DNA from: an uncultured Clostridia bacterium
GTDB taxonomy: Bacteria > Bacillota > Clostridia > TANB77 > CAG-508
DNA length: 53,266 nt
NCBI GenBank assembly: GCA_947631025.1
Contig: CANRKA010000004.1
Location: 1-53,266 of the forward strand
Reading direction: 5' to 3'
Shown piece after piece: positions 9,101-18,941 of the stretch. Every line of letters begins with the position of its first letter. The stretch's first letter is position 1. A program made the translations under genes and the position numbers. The notes beneath the pieces are model-generated. The model was not told where the DNA came from. It did not search any database and worked only from the letters and a program-made list of their open reading frames with translations.

Positions 9101-10538
9101 CTCCATTTTTTATCTTCATAACACCTATTTCTGTTATTTTTTCGGTTCTATATGAAAGCCCTGTTGTCTCTAAGTCAAAAACGCAAAATTCTGTATCTAA
9201 CCCTTGATTTTTCGAAAAAGATACTGTAGGGACTCTATCTGGAACCAAATAAGCTTCAACTCCATAAATGACTTTCATATCTTTATTATCTCTTCCAAGC
9301 AATTTATGTGCTTCTGGAAATGCTTGTACTACACCATGGTCTGTAATTGCAATAGATTTCATTCCCCATTTCATTGCTCTTTTTATTAAATCCTCTGCAG
9401 AAGTCATACCATCCATTTGGCTCATTTGAGTATGCATATGAAGCTCTACTCTTTTTTCTTCTGCTAAATCCATACGTTCTTGTTTTTTCGTTCCTTGAGT
9501 TTCTATAATTGTATTTGCTAAAACACTTAGTTCCTTAGAATATGAGTCAAATTGTGCATTTCCGCTTAATTTTATTCCTTTTGAATTTTTAAGTCTTTTA
9601 ATAACTTCTTTACTTTTATCTATTGGAACAAAAGCCTTGCATGTTACAGTATTTGTTCCATCATATAAATCAAATATTACTAAATATTTTTTTATTTTTT
9701 CTATTTCTCTGCACTTTTCTTCATCTATATTAACTATTTCGCCTTCTATACAAACTTTTCCAGATTCTATACTTACATCTTCTATTTTTAATAATTGTTC
9801 TTTAATATTTAAATTTCTTCCTAATATTAATGGAGATTGTTCATTATTATCATTTTTAGTATCATCTTCTGCAGCATTTGACACATTCTTATTTGAAGTA
9901 ATGGTCTCGTTCGTATTATTTTTGTGCTCAAGTTCTACATTATTTGACGCAGATTTATTATGTTTTTCCGCACTTTCTATAGTAATTGTTGATGTTAATT
10001 TCTCTAGTGCCGTTTTTTCCAATTGTTCTTTTCTTTTTTTTATTATATTTTTAATTTCCTCAGATAAATTTTCTATATATGTAACTTTATATTTCTTTTT
10101 ATATAAACTCTCAATTAATTTCTCTAGAGTTTTATCTAGCCCTCTTGCTATTAAAAAATTTGCTCCTTTTATGGGAATATGTACATTTAAATTTTTTCCT
10201 TCTAATTCTAATTTGGCATTATTAAGTAATTGTCTTGCAATTGGATATTTTCTAGCTAAAAGTGCCATAATATTTTTCCAATCATCTTCAATAGAAGGAA
10301 TTTGGCAATTTTCTTCATATTCCATATTTATCCATGTATGTTCAATTTTAAATCTTTCATTAACAAAATTTTCAAAATTTGCAATACTTTTAAGATTTAT
10401 AAATTCTTTTGAATTTAATTGTAAAACTAATGTATTATCTTTTTTATAAAGCCTTGTGTTTTGTATTACAGCATTTCCTAACTTGTCTTCAAATTTATAG
10501 TCTTTAAACGTTTCTTTCATTAGCTTATTTACTGGCAT
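6115..10538 (-). CDS. polC: DNA polymerase III alpha subunit, Gram-positive PolC type (two CGGA sites)
   Basis: PolC is the essential replicative polymerase with built-in 3'-5' proofreading. The start at 10538 follows AGGAGG. Domains in order: N-terminal and OB-fold region to about residue 345; PHP domain ([15 protein letters not shown]); DnaQ-like exonuclease ([11 protein letters not shown], with [12 protein letters not shown] and [10 protein letters not shown]); the polymerase core with [16 protein letters not shown], a Cys-rich zinc segment (CPNC and CPKCGH), and [15 protein letters not shown] with catalytic aspartates. The frame breaks twice. At 7569-7571 FLGFN-CGG becomes [14 protein letters not shown] after a +1 shift. 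At 7052-7054 STKAL-CGG becomes [13 protein letters not shown]. Both restore invariant glycines. The result is 1473 aa, close to the usual 1430-1460. A functional polC is essential, so these cannot be gene decay. Confidence 0.95.
7051..7054 (-). other. CGGA +1 site 2 in polC (Gly1162)
   Basis: Context CTT CGG AGT in frame 0. Reading CGGA as glycine gives ALGVTPEQ, as in other PolC proteins. Frame 0 runs on with an arginine-rich nonsense sequence to a stop at 6944. Confidence 0.92.
7568..7571 (-). other. CGGA +1 site 1 in polC (Gly990)
   Basis: Context AAC CGG AGA in frame 0. Reading CGGA as glycine gives [18 protein letters not shown], a core polymerase motif. The preceding codon ends in C, so this is one of only two sites where a C-run duplication could be suspected. 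Confidence 0.92.
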
Positions 10539-10636
10539 GTTTTTTCCTCCTATATTTTGTGGTTTTATTTTATCACAAAATATTTTATTTTGAAAGTTTA
10601 TTATATTTTTTTAAATAATTAGTTATTATTTAGATA

Positions 10637-10697
10637 AAAATAGTGGGCATATATATTACATTTGTTTTATAAAATATAATATGTATACCCACTATTT
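10637..10697 (-). terminator. long imperfect hairpin after the 97-aa gene
   Basis: The arm starting AAAATAGTGGGCATATATAT pairs, with two mismatches, with the arm ending GTATACCCACTATTTT. On the minus strand it is followed by a short T run. It lies after the stop of the minus-strand 97-aa gene and ahead of polC. Confidence 0.5.
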
Positions 10698-10743
10698 TAA
10701 TTACACGACATGTGTTTTAGAATAAAAATCTTTGAATTAAATT

Positions 10744-11037
10744 TTATGAATTAACTGCTTTTTCTAAATTAGAGATTCTAAATTCGTGTGCCTTGACGAT
10801 TTCATTTAAATTTCCAAACTTTTTATCAAACAAGTAGATTAAAGTATCATTATTGTCATTTATCATATTACGTATTTTTTCGTTATTTGCTTCAATCTTT
10901 TCATCCATCATTGCTGACATTCTTATCATTAGTTTTTCGTTATTTGCTTCAATTTTTTTGTCAATTATTTCTGACATTTTTGCCATTAGTTTTTCGTTAT
11001 TGTTTTCAAATATTTGAATAAGTCTTTTCTCGTCCAT
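10744..11037 (-). CDS. short coiled-coil protein with tandem repeats, 97 aa
   Basis: The start at 11037 is chosen because AAGGGAGGTG lies upstream; the ORF could be read further back but without a ribosome site. The protein is almost all helix. A unit of about 17 residues centred on NNEKLM is repeated three times: NNEKLMAKMSEIIDKKIEA, NNEKLMIRMSAMMDEKIEA, NNEKIRNMINDN. The end (FGNLNEIVKAHEFRISNLEK) continues the coiled coil. It has no signal peptide or known enzymatic motif. Short coiled-coil proteins of this look occur in Firmicutes and their phages, but I cannot assign a function. Confidence 0.7.
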   Translation of the reverse strand: MDEKRLIQIFENNNEKLMAKMSEIIDKKIEANNEKLMIRMSAMMDEKIEANNEKIRNMINDNNDTLIYLFDKKFGNLNEIVKAHEFRISNLEKAVNS

Positions 11038-11108
11038 ATTTTTCACCTCCCTTCTAGAAAATATTTTAGCATAAACATTTTTACTATGCAATATAATTTT
11101 ACATTTTT

Positions 11109-11918
11109 TTAATTATATCTTATACTTCTATATTTTACTTTTAATAAAATTTTAAAAATTCCGTCATCTAATGAATAACATCTATGTAATCTAGATAAAT
11201 CTAGCGTTTTGCTTTTGTTTATTTTATTATCTGTTAAATTTTGTATGAATTCTTCTTTTTCTAATCCATCTATAATTTCTTCCTTGTATAATCCACATGG
11301 ATATGTAAATACTTTTATTTGTGTATGACCTAATTTTTGTTCTATTTGTTTATGTGCATTTACAACATCTTGCACCGCTTCATTTTTATTTAACGTATTA
11401 AAATTATTATGGTTGCTACTGTGTGTATTTATTGTAACTAATCCGCTTTTATCTAATTGTTCTAACTGCTCCCAATTCATATATCCTGTTGTTCCTATAC
11501 AATTATTTACTATGTATATATTAACTGGAATATTGTATTTTTTTATTATTTCATATGCAACTTTGTAGTTTCCTTCATACCCATCATCAAAATCTATTAG
11601 GCAAACTCTTTTTGGTAAAGCTATCTCCCCATTTTTATATTTTATCAACTCTTCATAACTTATTACCCTATAATTTAGTTTTAGTAATCCTTTTATTTGT
11701 TTTTCAAATGTTTCTTTGTCTGTTTGCATATAATCATATACAATTTGTTCTTTTTCTTCTACTATATCATGGTATAAAAATATTGGTATTTCTATGTTTT
11801 TTTCACTTATATAATATGTTTTGTTGTATGTTGTAGCTTCATAAATTGCAATTCCAAAAATAAATATTAATATTATAGATATTATTGATATTTTTATTTT
11901 ACGCTTATTATTTTTCAT
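11109..11918 (-). CDS. membrane-anchored polysaccharide deacetylase
   Basis: This is a NodB-type (carbohydrate esterase 4) metal-dependent deacetylase of cell-wall or surface polysaccharide. A single N-terminal membrane segment (residues about 7-26) points to an enzyme outside the membrane. Motif 1 appears as CLIDFDDGYEGNY with the catalytic and metal aspartates. The metal histidines are in INTHSSNHNNF. An FLYHDI motif near residue 47 is typical of the PgaB/IcaB-like branch. The length (269 aa) is normal. AAAGGAGC precedes the ATG. The substrate is not readable from the sequence. Confidence 0.9.
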   Translation of the reverse strand: MKNNKRKIKISIISIILIFIFGIAIYEATTYNKTYYISEKNIEIPIFLYHDIVEEKEQIVYDYMQTDKETFEKQIKGLLKLNYRVISYEELIKYKNGEIALPKRVCLIDFDDGYEGNYKVAYEIIKKYNIPVNIYIVNNCIGTTGYMNWEQLEQLDKSGLVTINTHSSNHNNFNTLNKNEAVQDVVNAHKQIEQKLGHTQIKVFTYPCGLYKEEIIDGLEKEEFIQNLTDNKINKSKTLDLSRLHRCYSLDDGIFKILLKVKYRSIRYN

Positions 11919-11937
11919 TATTTGCTCCTTTATAAAT

Positions 11938-11964
11938 GTAGGGGCACGACGCTTCGTACCCCAC
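11938..11964. repeat. GC-rich REP-like palindrome
   Basis: An imperfect inverted repeat with GTAGGGGCACGA on one side and TTCGTACCCCAC on the other. It is far richer in G and C than its surroundings. It lies between adhE and the deacetylase gene and resembles scattered GTAGGGGCAC palindromes seen in many bacteria. Confidence 0.45.
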
Positions 11965-12036
11965 TATATTTGTTCTTTCTTTATCTTTTGTAAATCTTAA
12001 TTAACAATTAGTTATAAAATCTTAATCTGCCTTTAA

Positions 12037-14637
12037 TTATTTAATTTCATTTCCGTAGTATGAATCTATTAATATTTGTTTTAGTTCTGGTATTAGAGGC
12101 AATCTAGGATTTGCTGTTGTGCATTGGTCTTCAAAGGCTCTATCTGCTAACATATCTACTTTATCTAAAAATTCTTGCTCATCTATTCCAGCTTCCTTAA
12201 ATGATTTTGGTATATTTAATTCCTCATTCATTTTTACTACTGCATCTATTAATGAATTTACTCCTTCTTCAACAGTATCTGCTTTTAGTCCCATTTTTTT
12301 AGATATTTGAGAATATTTTTCATTTGCAATAAAGTATTCATATTTTGGGAATGATACAAATTTTGTTGGTTCTTTTGAATTGTATTTTATTACATATGGA
12401 AGTAATATTGCATTTATTCTTCCATGTGGTAAGTGGAATTCTCCTCCTATTTTGTGTGCTAAAGAGTGGTTAACTCCTAAAAATGCATTTGAAAATGCCA
12501 TTCCCGCTATAGTACTTGCATTATGCATTTTTTCCCTTGCTTCTTTATTTGAACCATTGTTATAACATTCTTTTAAGTTCTTAAACACTAATTCTATTGC
12601 TTTTTCTGCTAAAGCATCTGTGTAATCTGATGCCATATTTGATACATATGCTTCTAATGCATGTGTTAATACATCCATTCCTGTATCTGCTGTAATTGAT
12701 TTTGGAAGTGATAATACTAAATTAGGGTCAACTATTGCTACATCTGGTGTTAATTCATAATCTGTTAATGGATATTTCTTATTTTGAACTTTATCTGATA
12801 TTACTGCAAAAGATGTTACTTCAGATCCTGTTCCAGATGTTGTTGGTATTGCAACCATTTTACATTTTTTACCTAATTTAGGGAACTTATATGTTTTCTT
12901 TCTTATATCTAAGAATTTTAATTTCATTCCTTCAACATCTGCTTCTGGGTCTTCATAAAATAACCACATTCCTTTTGCTGCATCTATTGCAGAACCTCCT
13001 CCTAATGCTATTATAACATCTGGCTGAAAGTCATTTATTGCTTCAACTCCTCTTTTTATTGTTTCAAAAGATGGGTCTGGTTCTACACTTGAAAAAATCT
13101 CAGAATGTACATATTGCTGTCTTTTTCTTAAATGATACAAAATTTTATCTACATAGCCTAATTTAACCATCCCTTCATCTGTTACAATGAATGCTTTTGT
13201 TATTTCAGGCATTTTTTCTAAATATTGAATTGCTCCTGCTTCAAAATATATTTTTTCTGGAATTTTAAACCATTGCATATTAACTCTCCTTTTTGCTACT
13301 CTTTTTACATTTATTAAGTTTACACTTGATACATTTGATGTTGTAGAATTCTTTCCATAGCTTCCACAACCAAGTGTTAGTGATGGTAAATTAGTATTAT
13401 AAATGTCTCCTATTCCACCATGTGAAGATGGAGAGTTAACTATTATTCTTCCAACTTTTACTCTTTGGGAAAACTCAGCAATTGTTTCTTCATCTTCTGA
13501 ATGAATTACAGCAGAATGTCCAAGTCCTCCATTTTCTAGTAATTTTTCTGCTTTTAAAATTCCGTCCTCTTTGTTTTCTACTATATAATAAGCTAAAACT
13601 GGACTAAGTTTTTCTTTTGAAAATGGATACTCCTGTCCTATTTGTTCTTCATAAACTACTAAGACTTTTGTATCTTCTGGCACCTCAAATCCTGCTTGTT
13701 TTGCAATATTATATGCACTTTGCCCTGGTATTTTGGAATTTAATTTTCCATCTTGAAACATTGCTTGTTCAAGCATTTTCTTTTCTTCATTACTTACAAA
13801 ATAGCTTCCTGCTTCTCTCATTAAGCTTTCAAATTCTTTATATATATCTTTATCCACTAAAACTGCTTGTTCAGATGCACAAATCATTCCATTATCAAAT
13901 GATTTAGACATAACCAAATCATTTACAGAAGTTTTTAATTTTGCCGTTTTATCTATATAACAAGGAACATTTCCAGGTCCAACTCCTAATGCTGGTTTTC
14001 CACATGAATATGCAGCTTTTACCATACCTGTTCCACCTGTTGCTAATATTAAATCAACTGAAGGATGATTCATTAGCATACTTGTAGCAGTAATAGAAGG
14101 TTCCTCTATCCATAAAATACAATTTTCTGGTGCACCTGCTTTTATAGCTGCATCTCTAACAATTTTAGCGGCCTCTTTACTACATTCTTGTGCAGATGGA
14201 TGAAATCCAAAAATTATAACATTTCTAGTTTTTGCAGCTATCATAGACTTAAAAATTACAGTTGAAGTTGGATTTGTAACAGGAGTAACACCTGCAATAA
14301 TTCCAATTGGCTCTGCAATTTTCACAAAACCTTCCTCTTCATTATCTTCAATTACACCGACTGTCTTATCATATTTTATACTATGATAAATATAATCTGT
14401 AGCAAATAAGTTTTTAGTAATTTTATCCTCATAAACTCCCCTATTTGTCTCTTCTACAGCCATTTTTGCAAGTTTCATATGATTTTCTATTCCTGCCATA
14501 GACATTGCTTTTATAATATTATTAACTTGCTCTTGTGTTAATTTCATATATTCTTTAGATGCTATTTTAGCCTTTTCAACTAAGTCATCTATCATATTTT
14601 TTATCTCTTGTTCTTCATTATTATCTATCTCAGACAT
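12037..14637 (-). CDS. adhE: bifunctional acetaldehyde-CoA/alcohol dehydrogenase
   Basis: AdhE reduces acetyl-CoA to acetaldehyde and then to ethanol, recycling NADH in fermentation; it forms long spirosomes. At 866 aa it is full length. Residues 1-440 are the aldehyde dehydrogenase half, with the catalytic cysteine in [11 protein letters not shown] and the cofactor region [20 protein letters not shown]. Residues 450-866 are the iron-dependent alcohol dehydrogenase half, with [41 protein letters not shown] and the iron ligands in [26 protein letters not shown] precedes the ATG, and a strong sigma-A-like promoter lies at 14669-14696. I see no clear Rex-type operator. The gene contains no in-frame CGG. 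Confidence 0.97.
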   Translation of the reverse strand: MSEIDNNEEQEIKNMIDDLVEKAKIASKEYMKLTQEQVNNIIKAMSMAGIENHMKLAKMAVEETNRGVYEDKITKNLFATDYIYHSIKYDKTVGVIEDNEEEGFVKIAEPIGIIAGVTPVTNPTSTVIFKSMIAAKTRNVIIFGFHPSAQECSKEAAKIVRDAAIKAGAPENCILWIEEPSITATSMLMNHPSVDLILATGGTGMVKAAYSCGKPALGVGPGNVPCYIDKTAKLKTSVNDLVMSKSFDNGMICASEQAVLVDKDIYKEFESLMREAGSYFVSNEEKKMLEQAMFQDGKLNSKIPGQSAYNIAKQAGFEVPEDTKVLVVYEEQIGQEYPFSKEKLSPVLAYYIVENKEDGILKAEKLLENGGLGHSAVIHSEDEETIAEFSQRVKVGRIIVNSPSSHGGIGDIYNTNLPSLTLGCGSYGKNSTTSNVSSVNLINVKRVAKRRVNMQWFKIPEKIYFEAGAIQYLEKMPEITKAFIVTDEGMVKLGYVDKILYHLRKRQQYVHSEIFSSVEPDPSFETIKRGVEAINDFQPDVIIALGGGSAIDAAKGMWLFYEDPEADVEGMKLKFLDIRKKTYKFPKLGKKCKMVAIPTTSGTGSEVTSFAVISDKVQNKKYPLTDYELTPDVAIVDPNLVLSLPKSITADTGMDVLTHALEAYVSNMASDYTDALAEKAIELVFKNLKECYNNGSNKEAREKMHNASTIAGMAFSNAFLGVNHSLAHKIGGEFHLPHGRINAILLPYVIKYNSKEPTKFVSFPKYEYFIANEKYSQISKKMGLKADTVEEGVNSLIDAVVKMNEELNIPKSFKEAGIDEQEFLDKVDMLADRAFEDQCTTANPRLPLIPELKQILIDSYYGNEIK

Positions 14638-14668
14638 ACTTTCCTCCTTTGTGTTATTCTATGTAAAT

Positions 14669-14696
14669 ATTATATATTATATCCAAATATTGTCAA
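14669..14696 (-). promoter_or_regulatory. adhE promoter
   Basis: On the minus strand a perfect TTGACA (14691-14696) and a perfect TATAAT (14669-14674) are separated by 16 bases, about 30 bases ahead of the adhE start codon. Confidence 0.7.
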
Positions 14697-14711
14697 TAAA
14701 TTTTTACTATT

Positions 14712-15602
14712 TTATCTATCTATATCTTCATTATCAATTTCTTCTTTTATAGCTTTTTGTTTTTCCCTTTTTAGTAACTCGTATTTGCATGATTCTCTTA
14801 TAGATTTATTATATACACTAGTTTCTATAATTTTTCTTGCTGTTTCATAATCAAAAATTTCTTGACTATGCAATTGTAAAATAACTTTCGATTTTTTTCT
14901 TTCTAACCCTTTTTCACCATAAACACTTTCCATTATTTTGGCTGTTAAGAGTTGCTTTCCTTCATTTCTTAGTAATTCGTATGATGAATTAAATCTTTCA
15001 TATCTTACTTTTTCCTCAAATTTACTATTTTTATTTAAACAATTTTCTAAAACTTTTAACCTAGAATCTTCTTTTTCTAAGCAATTCATTAAATCCTTCA
15101 CATGCATCACTGTTCCAGACGATAAATAATTAAAAATCAACTTAGAACTTATAATATCTATTTTCTCATCTTCATATTTTTTCTCGCCTTTTTTGTCATT
15201 TATTTTAGATAATATCTCTGATATTTCAAAGTCTGATAGCTCCTTTACAAATTTTTTTACCATTTTTATTTTTTTATCGTAATTATTTATGTTTGAAATT
15301 GTAGTGCATAATATATTATCTTGTTCATTATTTATATGGTCTATATCTTTATTTAATAAATTTAAAATATCATCATCTTTTAATGTTTTTATAATTCTAT
15401 TTAATATTTCTTTACTATTTATTTTATCTATATTTTTTTCAAGAGCTTGTGCTCTTTTGCCTTTATCGTCTATACTTAAAATTATTTCTCCTATTGTCTC
15501 ATCTTCTTTTATATCTTTTATAATTTTTATTTTTTTTGTATCATCAGCTTTTAATATTTCTCTTTTTTGTTTTTTCCTTTTTGCTAATTTTAATAAATCC
15601 AA
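14712..15602 (-). CDS. hypothetical helical protein, 296 aa
   Basis: I do not recognise the family. The ORF can be read from a GTG at 15611, but that GTG lies inside the probable ribosome site (AGAGGTG), so a TTG at 15602 is the better start; this is uncertain. The protein is rich in Lys, Glu, Ile and Asp, has no membrane segment, and looks like a series of short helices, as in HEAT-like or degenerate repeat scaffolds (for example LNRIIKTLKDDDILNLLNKD). It lies upstream of adhE on the same strand, but the strong adhE promoter sits between them, so they are probably separate units. Confidence 0.6.
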   Translation of the reverse strand: MDLLKLAKRKKQKREILKADDTKKIKIIKDIKEDETIGEIILSIDDKGKRAQALEKNIDKINSKEILNRIIKTLKDDDILNLLNKDIDHINNEQDNILCTTISNINNYDKKIKMVKKFVKELSDFEISEILSKINDKKGEKKYEDEKIDIISSKLIFNYLSSGTVMHVKDLMNCLEKEDSRLKVLENCLNKNSKFEEKVRYERFNSSYELLRNEGKQLLTAKIMESVYGEKGLERKKSKVILQLHSQEIFDYETARKIIETSVYNKSIRESCKYELLKREKQKAIKEEIDNEDIDR

Positions 15603-15664
15603 AATTTTCACCTCTTTGTTATTATATATTAAAAAATTACTATATTCAAGTAACCTAAAAAAAT

Positions 15665-15698
15665 AGATTACCTAAATAAATATTTTCTTAGGTAATCT
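15665..15698 (-). terminator. terminator after the M23 peptidase gene
   Basis: AGATTACCTAA (15665-15675) and TTAGGTAATCT (15688-15698) form an 11-bp stem with a 12-base loop. On the minus strand it is followed by a run of seven T. Confidence 0.7.
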
Positions 15699-15711
15699 TA
15701 TTTTTAAAATT

Positions 15712-16707
15712 TTATTTATATAAATACTTTTGTGGGTTTACTGGACTTCCATTAATTCTTATTTCGAAGTGTAAATGTGACCCTGTTGAGTTTCCAGTTG
15801 AACCAACTGCAGCTATAACATCTCCAGCTTCAACTTTTTGGCCAGCTTTTACATATATTTTACTGCAGTGTGCATACCAAGTTTGTACTCCGTTTCCATG
15901 GTCGACTTTTACTAAATTTCCATAAGTTCCTTTATTTTCAGCAAATATAACCTTACCACTACTACATACCTTTATTGGTGTACCAGTTTTTGTAGCAATA
16001 TCTAACCCTGTATGTGCAGAACTTCTTATTCTACTATTTTCTGAAAATCTGGAAGTAATACTTCCGGAAACTGGTTTTGCAGCAATTACAACACTATTAA
16101 CAACTGCTATAGCATTTTCCTTTTCCTTTTCTTTAACCTTAATATCAATTTCTTTTTCAGCAATTGGTGTTAATGTTTTAACTGCATTTTCCAAATTAAC
16201 AGTTTGTATATCTTCTTGTGTATAAATTTGCCTTATTCCTATATTTATATAGTTTTCATCTTTACTGTATTGTTCTTTTAATAAATTTACAGTATCTTGA
16301 GCTTCTTGTTCATTTTCCACATAAGCTTTTATATCTTCATTTAGAGTAATTCCATAGGCTGTATATGTTACTATTGAATTTTCTTTTAATGAAGTTATAA
16401 TTTCTTCTTCATTTGTTTGTTGCCTATTTGTAACTAATTTAAATTCATATTCTGGTTCATCGCTTAAAGTTATAAATGCAATTTTTGTATTATCTGTTTT
16501 TTCTATGTTTTCTTTTATTAAATTATTAAATTGAATTTTGTTTTTTACATATCCAATTTCTTTATTATTTATTTCAACTTTATATAAAGGTTTATATTTA
16601 ATTAAGATTAAACCAATTAAAAGAATTAGAGCAATTAAAACTATTTTTGCTATTCTAAGTACTTCTTTTGTGCAATGTTTAATTCTTATTTTTAAAATAT
16701 AATTCAC
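15712..16707 (-). CDS. membrane-anchored M23 (LytM-type) peptidoglycan endopeptidase
   Basis: The protein has one N-terminal membrane segment (VLIALILLIGLILI) and then an extracytoplasmic linker region. The C-terminal 120 residues are an M23 metallopeptidase domain. The zinc motifs are HTGLDIATKTGTPI and HLHFEIRINGSPVNP, with the third histidine in WYAHCSKIYV, so the catalytic set is complete. It is likely to cut peptide cross-links in the wall or to regulate wall growth or sporulation. The start is uncertain. An upstream TTG at 16740 lies almost at the promoter and has no ribosome site, so a GTG at 16707 behind AAAGGA is preferred (331 aa). Confidence 0.88.
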   Translation of the reverse strand: MNYILKIRIKHCTKEVLRIAKIVLIALILLIGLILIKYKPLYKVEINNKEIGYVKNKIQFNNLIKENIEKTDNTKIAFITLSDEPEYEFKLVTNRQQTNEEEIITSLKENSIVTYTAYGITLNEDIKAYVENEQEAQDTVNLLKEQYSKDENYINIGIRQIYTQEDIQTVNLENAVKTLTPIAEKEIDIKVKEKEKENAIAVVNSVVIAAKPVSGSITSRFSENSRIRSSAHTGLDIATKTGTPIKVCSSGKVIFAENKGTYGNLVKVDHGNGVQTWYAHCSKIYVKAGQKVEAGDVIAAVGSTGNSTGSHLHFEIRINGSPVNPQKYLYK

Positions 16708-16745
16708 TCTCCTTTTTCCTTTATTTATATGCACAGCCAAAATCT

Positions 16746-16774
16746 ATTATACTACATATTATTTACAATTTCAA
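16746..16774 (-). promoter_or_regulatory. promoter of the M23 peptidase gene
   Basis: On the minus strand TTGAAA (16769-16774), a 17-base spacer and TATAAT (16746-16751). Its position argues against the TTG start at 16740. Confidence 0.55.
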
Positions 16775-16948
16775 ATTATGTATACTAAATTATTTGCAAA
16801 ATTGAATAATTTTACAAATAATGAATTATGTTAAATTAATTTTCATTCTTATTTTCTTAATTATTCTCTTTTTTTCTTAATTTTTCTTCAATTTTTAATT
16901 TTCATAAGTTACAATCCATATTTGCAAGTTTGTATTTTAAAGCAACAA

Positions 16949-16972
16949 AAAAATGACCCGAAGGTCATTTTT
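16949..16972 (-). terminator. spoVG terminator
   Basis: AAAAATGACC (16949-16958), loop CGAA, GGTCATTTTT (16963-16972). It lies just after the spoVG stop, with T runs on both strands. Confidence 0.75.
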
Positions 16973-16984
16973 GTTATTTCATTC

Positions 16985-17251
16985 TTATTCTGCTGATTCT
17001 TCTTCTGGAGCATTATAAGCTTCTAATATAGCAGCTTGTATTTTTTCTCTAGTTTCAGCATTAATTGGATGAGCTATGTCTTTGAATTCTCCGTTTGGAG
17101 TTTTTTTACTTGGCATAGCGATGAATAATCCATCTTTTTCAATAACTTTGATATCATGAACTACGAATTCGTTATCAAATGTTACAGAAGCAACAGCTTT
17201 CATTCTGTTTTCTGAATTAACTTTTCTTAAACGTACATCTGTTATTTCCAT
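16985..17251 (-). CDS. spoVG: SpoVG family RNA/DNA-binding regulator
   Basis: SpoVG is a small nucleic-acid-binding regulator that affects sporulation and septation in Bacillus and gene expression elsewhere. The sequence begins [20 protein letters not shown] and contains [19 protein letters not shown] and [20 protein letters not shown], the family core. The ATG at 17251 is preferred over the upstream GTG at 17263 because AAAGGTGG sits at the right distance only for the ATG; the product is 88 aa, the usual size. A sequence closely matching a sigma-H promoter lies at 17310-17338, in line with sigma-H control of spoVG in Bacillus subtilis. Confidence 0.96.
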   Translation of the reverse strand: MEITDVRLRKVNSENRMKAVASVTFDNEFVVHDIKVIEKDGLFIAMPSKKTPNGEFKDIAHPINAETREKIQAAILEAYNAPEEESAE

Positions 17252-17309
17252 TTTATGTACCACCTTTCAATGTTTTATATTTTGTACATTTATCTTATGT
17301 ACAATATTA

Positions 17310-17338
17310 TAATTCGCCAAAAAAATATTTTTTCCTTC
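17310..17338 (-). promoter_or_regulatory. sigma-H-like promoter of spoVG
   Basis: On the minus strand GAAGGAAAA (17330-17338) matches the sigma-H -35 element RnAGGAwWW. After 11 bases GGCGAATTA (17310-17318) matches the -10 element RnnGAATww. It lies about 60 bases ahead of the spoVG start. The known sigma-H dependence of spoVG in Bacillus supports the call. Confidence 0.65.
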
Positions 17339-17487
17339 TTATTTTTTACAAATATTAAAAATTTATTCACAAAAAAAATTTTTTTTAATAAAATGTTAGA
17401 AATTGGAGATTGAAAGTGATAAGTAATAAACTTTATATGGTCTATAATAAATGAAATTTTTATAACATAAAAAATTTATAATTGTGA

Positions 17488-17516
17488 TTGTAAATTTTTA
17501 TTTTTTATTGTATAAT
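17488..17516 (+). promoter_or_regulatory. murC promoter
   Basis: TTGTAA (17488-17493), a 17-base spacer, TATAAT (17511-17516), about 36 bases ahead of the murC ATG. Confidence 0.5.
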
Positions 17517-17552
17517 TTGATTAATTTCAACATAAATTATGGAGGTCTTTTT

Positions 17553-18941
17553 ATGCCTAATATAGATTTAATAAAAAAATATAAAAGAATACATATGATA
17601 GGAATTGGTGGAGTTAGTATGAGCGGTATTGCTGAAATACTAAATTATTTTGGCATTACAGTTACAGGTACAGATATGTATTTTCCATCTGAAATAACTA
17701 ATAAATTAATTCAAAATAATATAAATGTAACAGCTAGTCCTAATTATGAAAATATTTCAAAAGCTGACGCTGTTGTATATACTGCAGCAATAAAAGATAC
17801 AGATCCAGAAATAGTAAAAGCTAAGGAACTTAATATTCCTACTATAGAAAGAAGTGACTTTTTAGGAATGCTTACAAAAGCTTTCAATGATACTATTGGA
17901 ATTTCTGGTACACATGGAAAAACAACAACAACTTCTATGATATCATTATGCTTTATAGAAGCCGGTTTAGACCCAAATATACAAGTAGGTGCTGAACTTA
18001 AACAAATTGGTGGAAATTATAGAATTGGTAATAGTGAACATTTTATTATAGAAGCTTGTGAATATGTAGAAAGCTTTTTAAAATTTTATCCTAAAGCTGA
18101 AGTTATTTTAAATATAGATAACGACCATTTAGATTATTTTAAAAATTTTGAAAATATAAAAAAGGCATTTATTAAATATGTACATATTATTCCAGAAGAC
18201 GGCTTACTTGTGGTAAATGGTGATGATAGTAATTGTTTAGATTTATTAAAAGAAACAAATGCAAAAGCAATTACCTATGGAATAACAAATAAAAATACAG
18301 ATTTTTTTGCTGTTAATATTTCATTTGACAATGATGGTTTTCCAGAATTTGACGTTTATAAACATGATAAGTTTTATGAAAGAATTAAATTATATGTACC
18401 TGGAATGCACAATGTTTTAAATAGTTTAGCATGTATTGCTTTAAGTGATTCTTACGGAATTACAAAAAATGCAATTAAGTCTGGATTATCAAAATTTAAA
18501 GGTGTTAATAGAAGATTTGAATATAAAGGAAAAATAAATGGTGCTAGTATATATGATGATTATGGTCATCATCCTACAGAAATAGTTGCAACAAGTAAAG
18601 CATTAATGAATAAAAAATATAATAAATCTTGGGTTGTGTTCCAACCACATACATATAGTAGAACAAAAAGCTTGCTTAATGATTTTGTTCATGCCTTATT
18701 AAATTTTGATAATATTATTGTTGTTGATATATATGCAGCAAGAGAGCAAAATACGTTTAATATATCTTCTAAAGATTTAGTTCAAAAATTAATAGAAGCA
18801 GGAGCCAATGCAAAATATATTCCAGAATTTGACGAGACAGTTAAGTTTCTAAAAGAAAACGTTAAAGAAAATGATATTGTTTTAACTTTAGGTGCAGGTA
18901 CAATTACTAAAATTGGTCCAATGCTAAAAGATGCAGATTAA
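17553..18941 (+). CDS. murC: UDP-N-acetylmuramate--L-alanine ligase
   Basis: MurC joins L-alanine to UDP-MurNAc using ATP, the first peptide step of peptidoglycan synthesis. The ATG at 17553 behind GGAGGT is the true start (462 aa); an ORF extension upstream overlaps the promoter. The N-terminal Rossmann-like domain shows HMIGIGGVSMSGIAEIL. The ATP loop is GISGTHGKTTTTSMI near residue 110. EACEYVESFLKF and LNIDNDHLDYF mark the central domain, and RRFEYKGK with DDYGHHPTEI and FQPHTYSRTK mark the C-terminal ligase region. It is convergent with the coiled-coil gene and shares a two-way terminator. Confidence 0.97.
   Translation: MPNIDLIKKYKRIHMIGIGGVSMSGIAEILNYFGITVTGTDMYFPSEITNKLIQNNINVTASPNYENISKADAVVYTAAIKDTDPEIVKAKELNIPTIERSDFLGMLTKAFNDTIGISGTHGKTTTTSMISLCFIEAGLDPNIQVGAELKQIGGNYRIGNSEHFIIEACEYVESFLKFYPKAEVILNIDNDHLDYFKNFENIKKAFIKYVHIIPEDGLLVVNGDDSNCLDLLKETNAKAITYGITNKNTDFFAVNISFDNDGFPEFDVYKHDKFYERIKLYVPGMHNVLNSLACIALSDSYGITKNAIKSGLSKFKGVNRRFEYKGKINGASIYDDYGHHPTEIVATSKALMNKKYNKSWVVFQPHTYSRTKSLLNDFVHALLNFDNIIVVDIYAAREQNTFNISSKDLVQKLIEAGANAKYIPEFDETVKFLKENVKENDIVLTLGAGTITKIGPMLKDAD

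Larger units (their letters stand above)
17252..17552. other. 301-bp divergent intergenic region between spoVG and murC
   Basis: This gap carries the spoVG ribosome site and sigma-H-like promoter on the minus strand and the murC promoter on the plus strand, listed separately. The centre is A/T-only sequence with no RNA gene that I can see. Confidence 0.6.

Noticed and set aside
9637..10449. Long plus-strand ORF of 270 codons opposite polC
   Set aside because: It is a shadow of the AT-rich polC N-terminal region, with a low-complexity Ser/Phe/Leu product and no ribosome site.
6115..10538. polC and the other broken genes as pseudogenes
   Set aside because: The sequence after each break is fully conserved with no further damage, and polC is essential. 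Decay would give mixed indels and stops at random places.
10737..11037. The repeats in the 97-aa gene as a CRISPR-like array
   Set aside because: The repeat is in the protein (about 17 residues) and varies at DNA level; there are no spacers.
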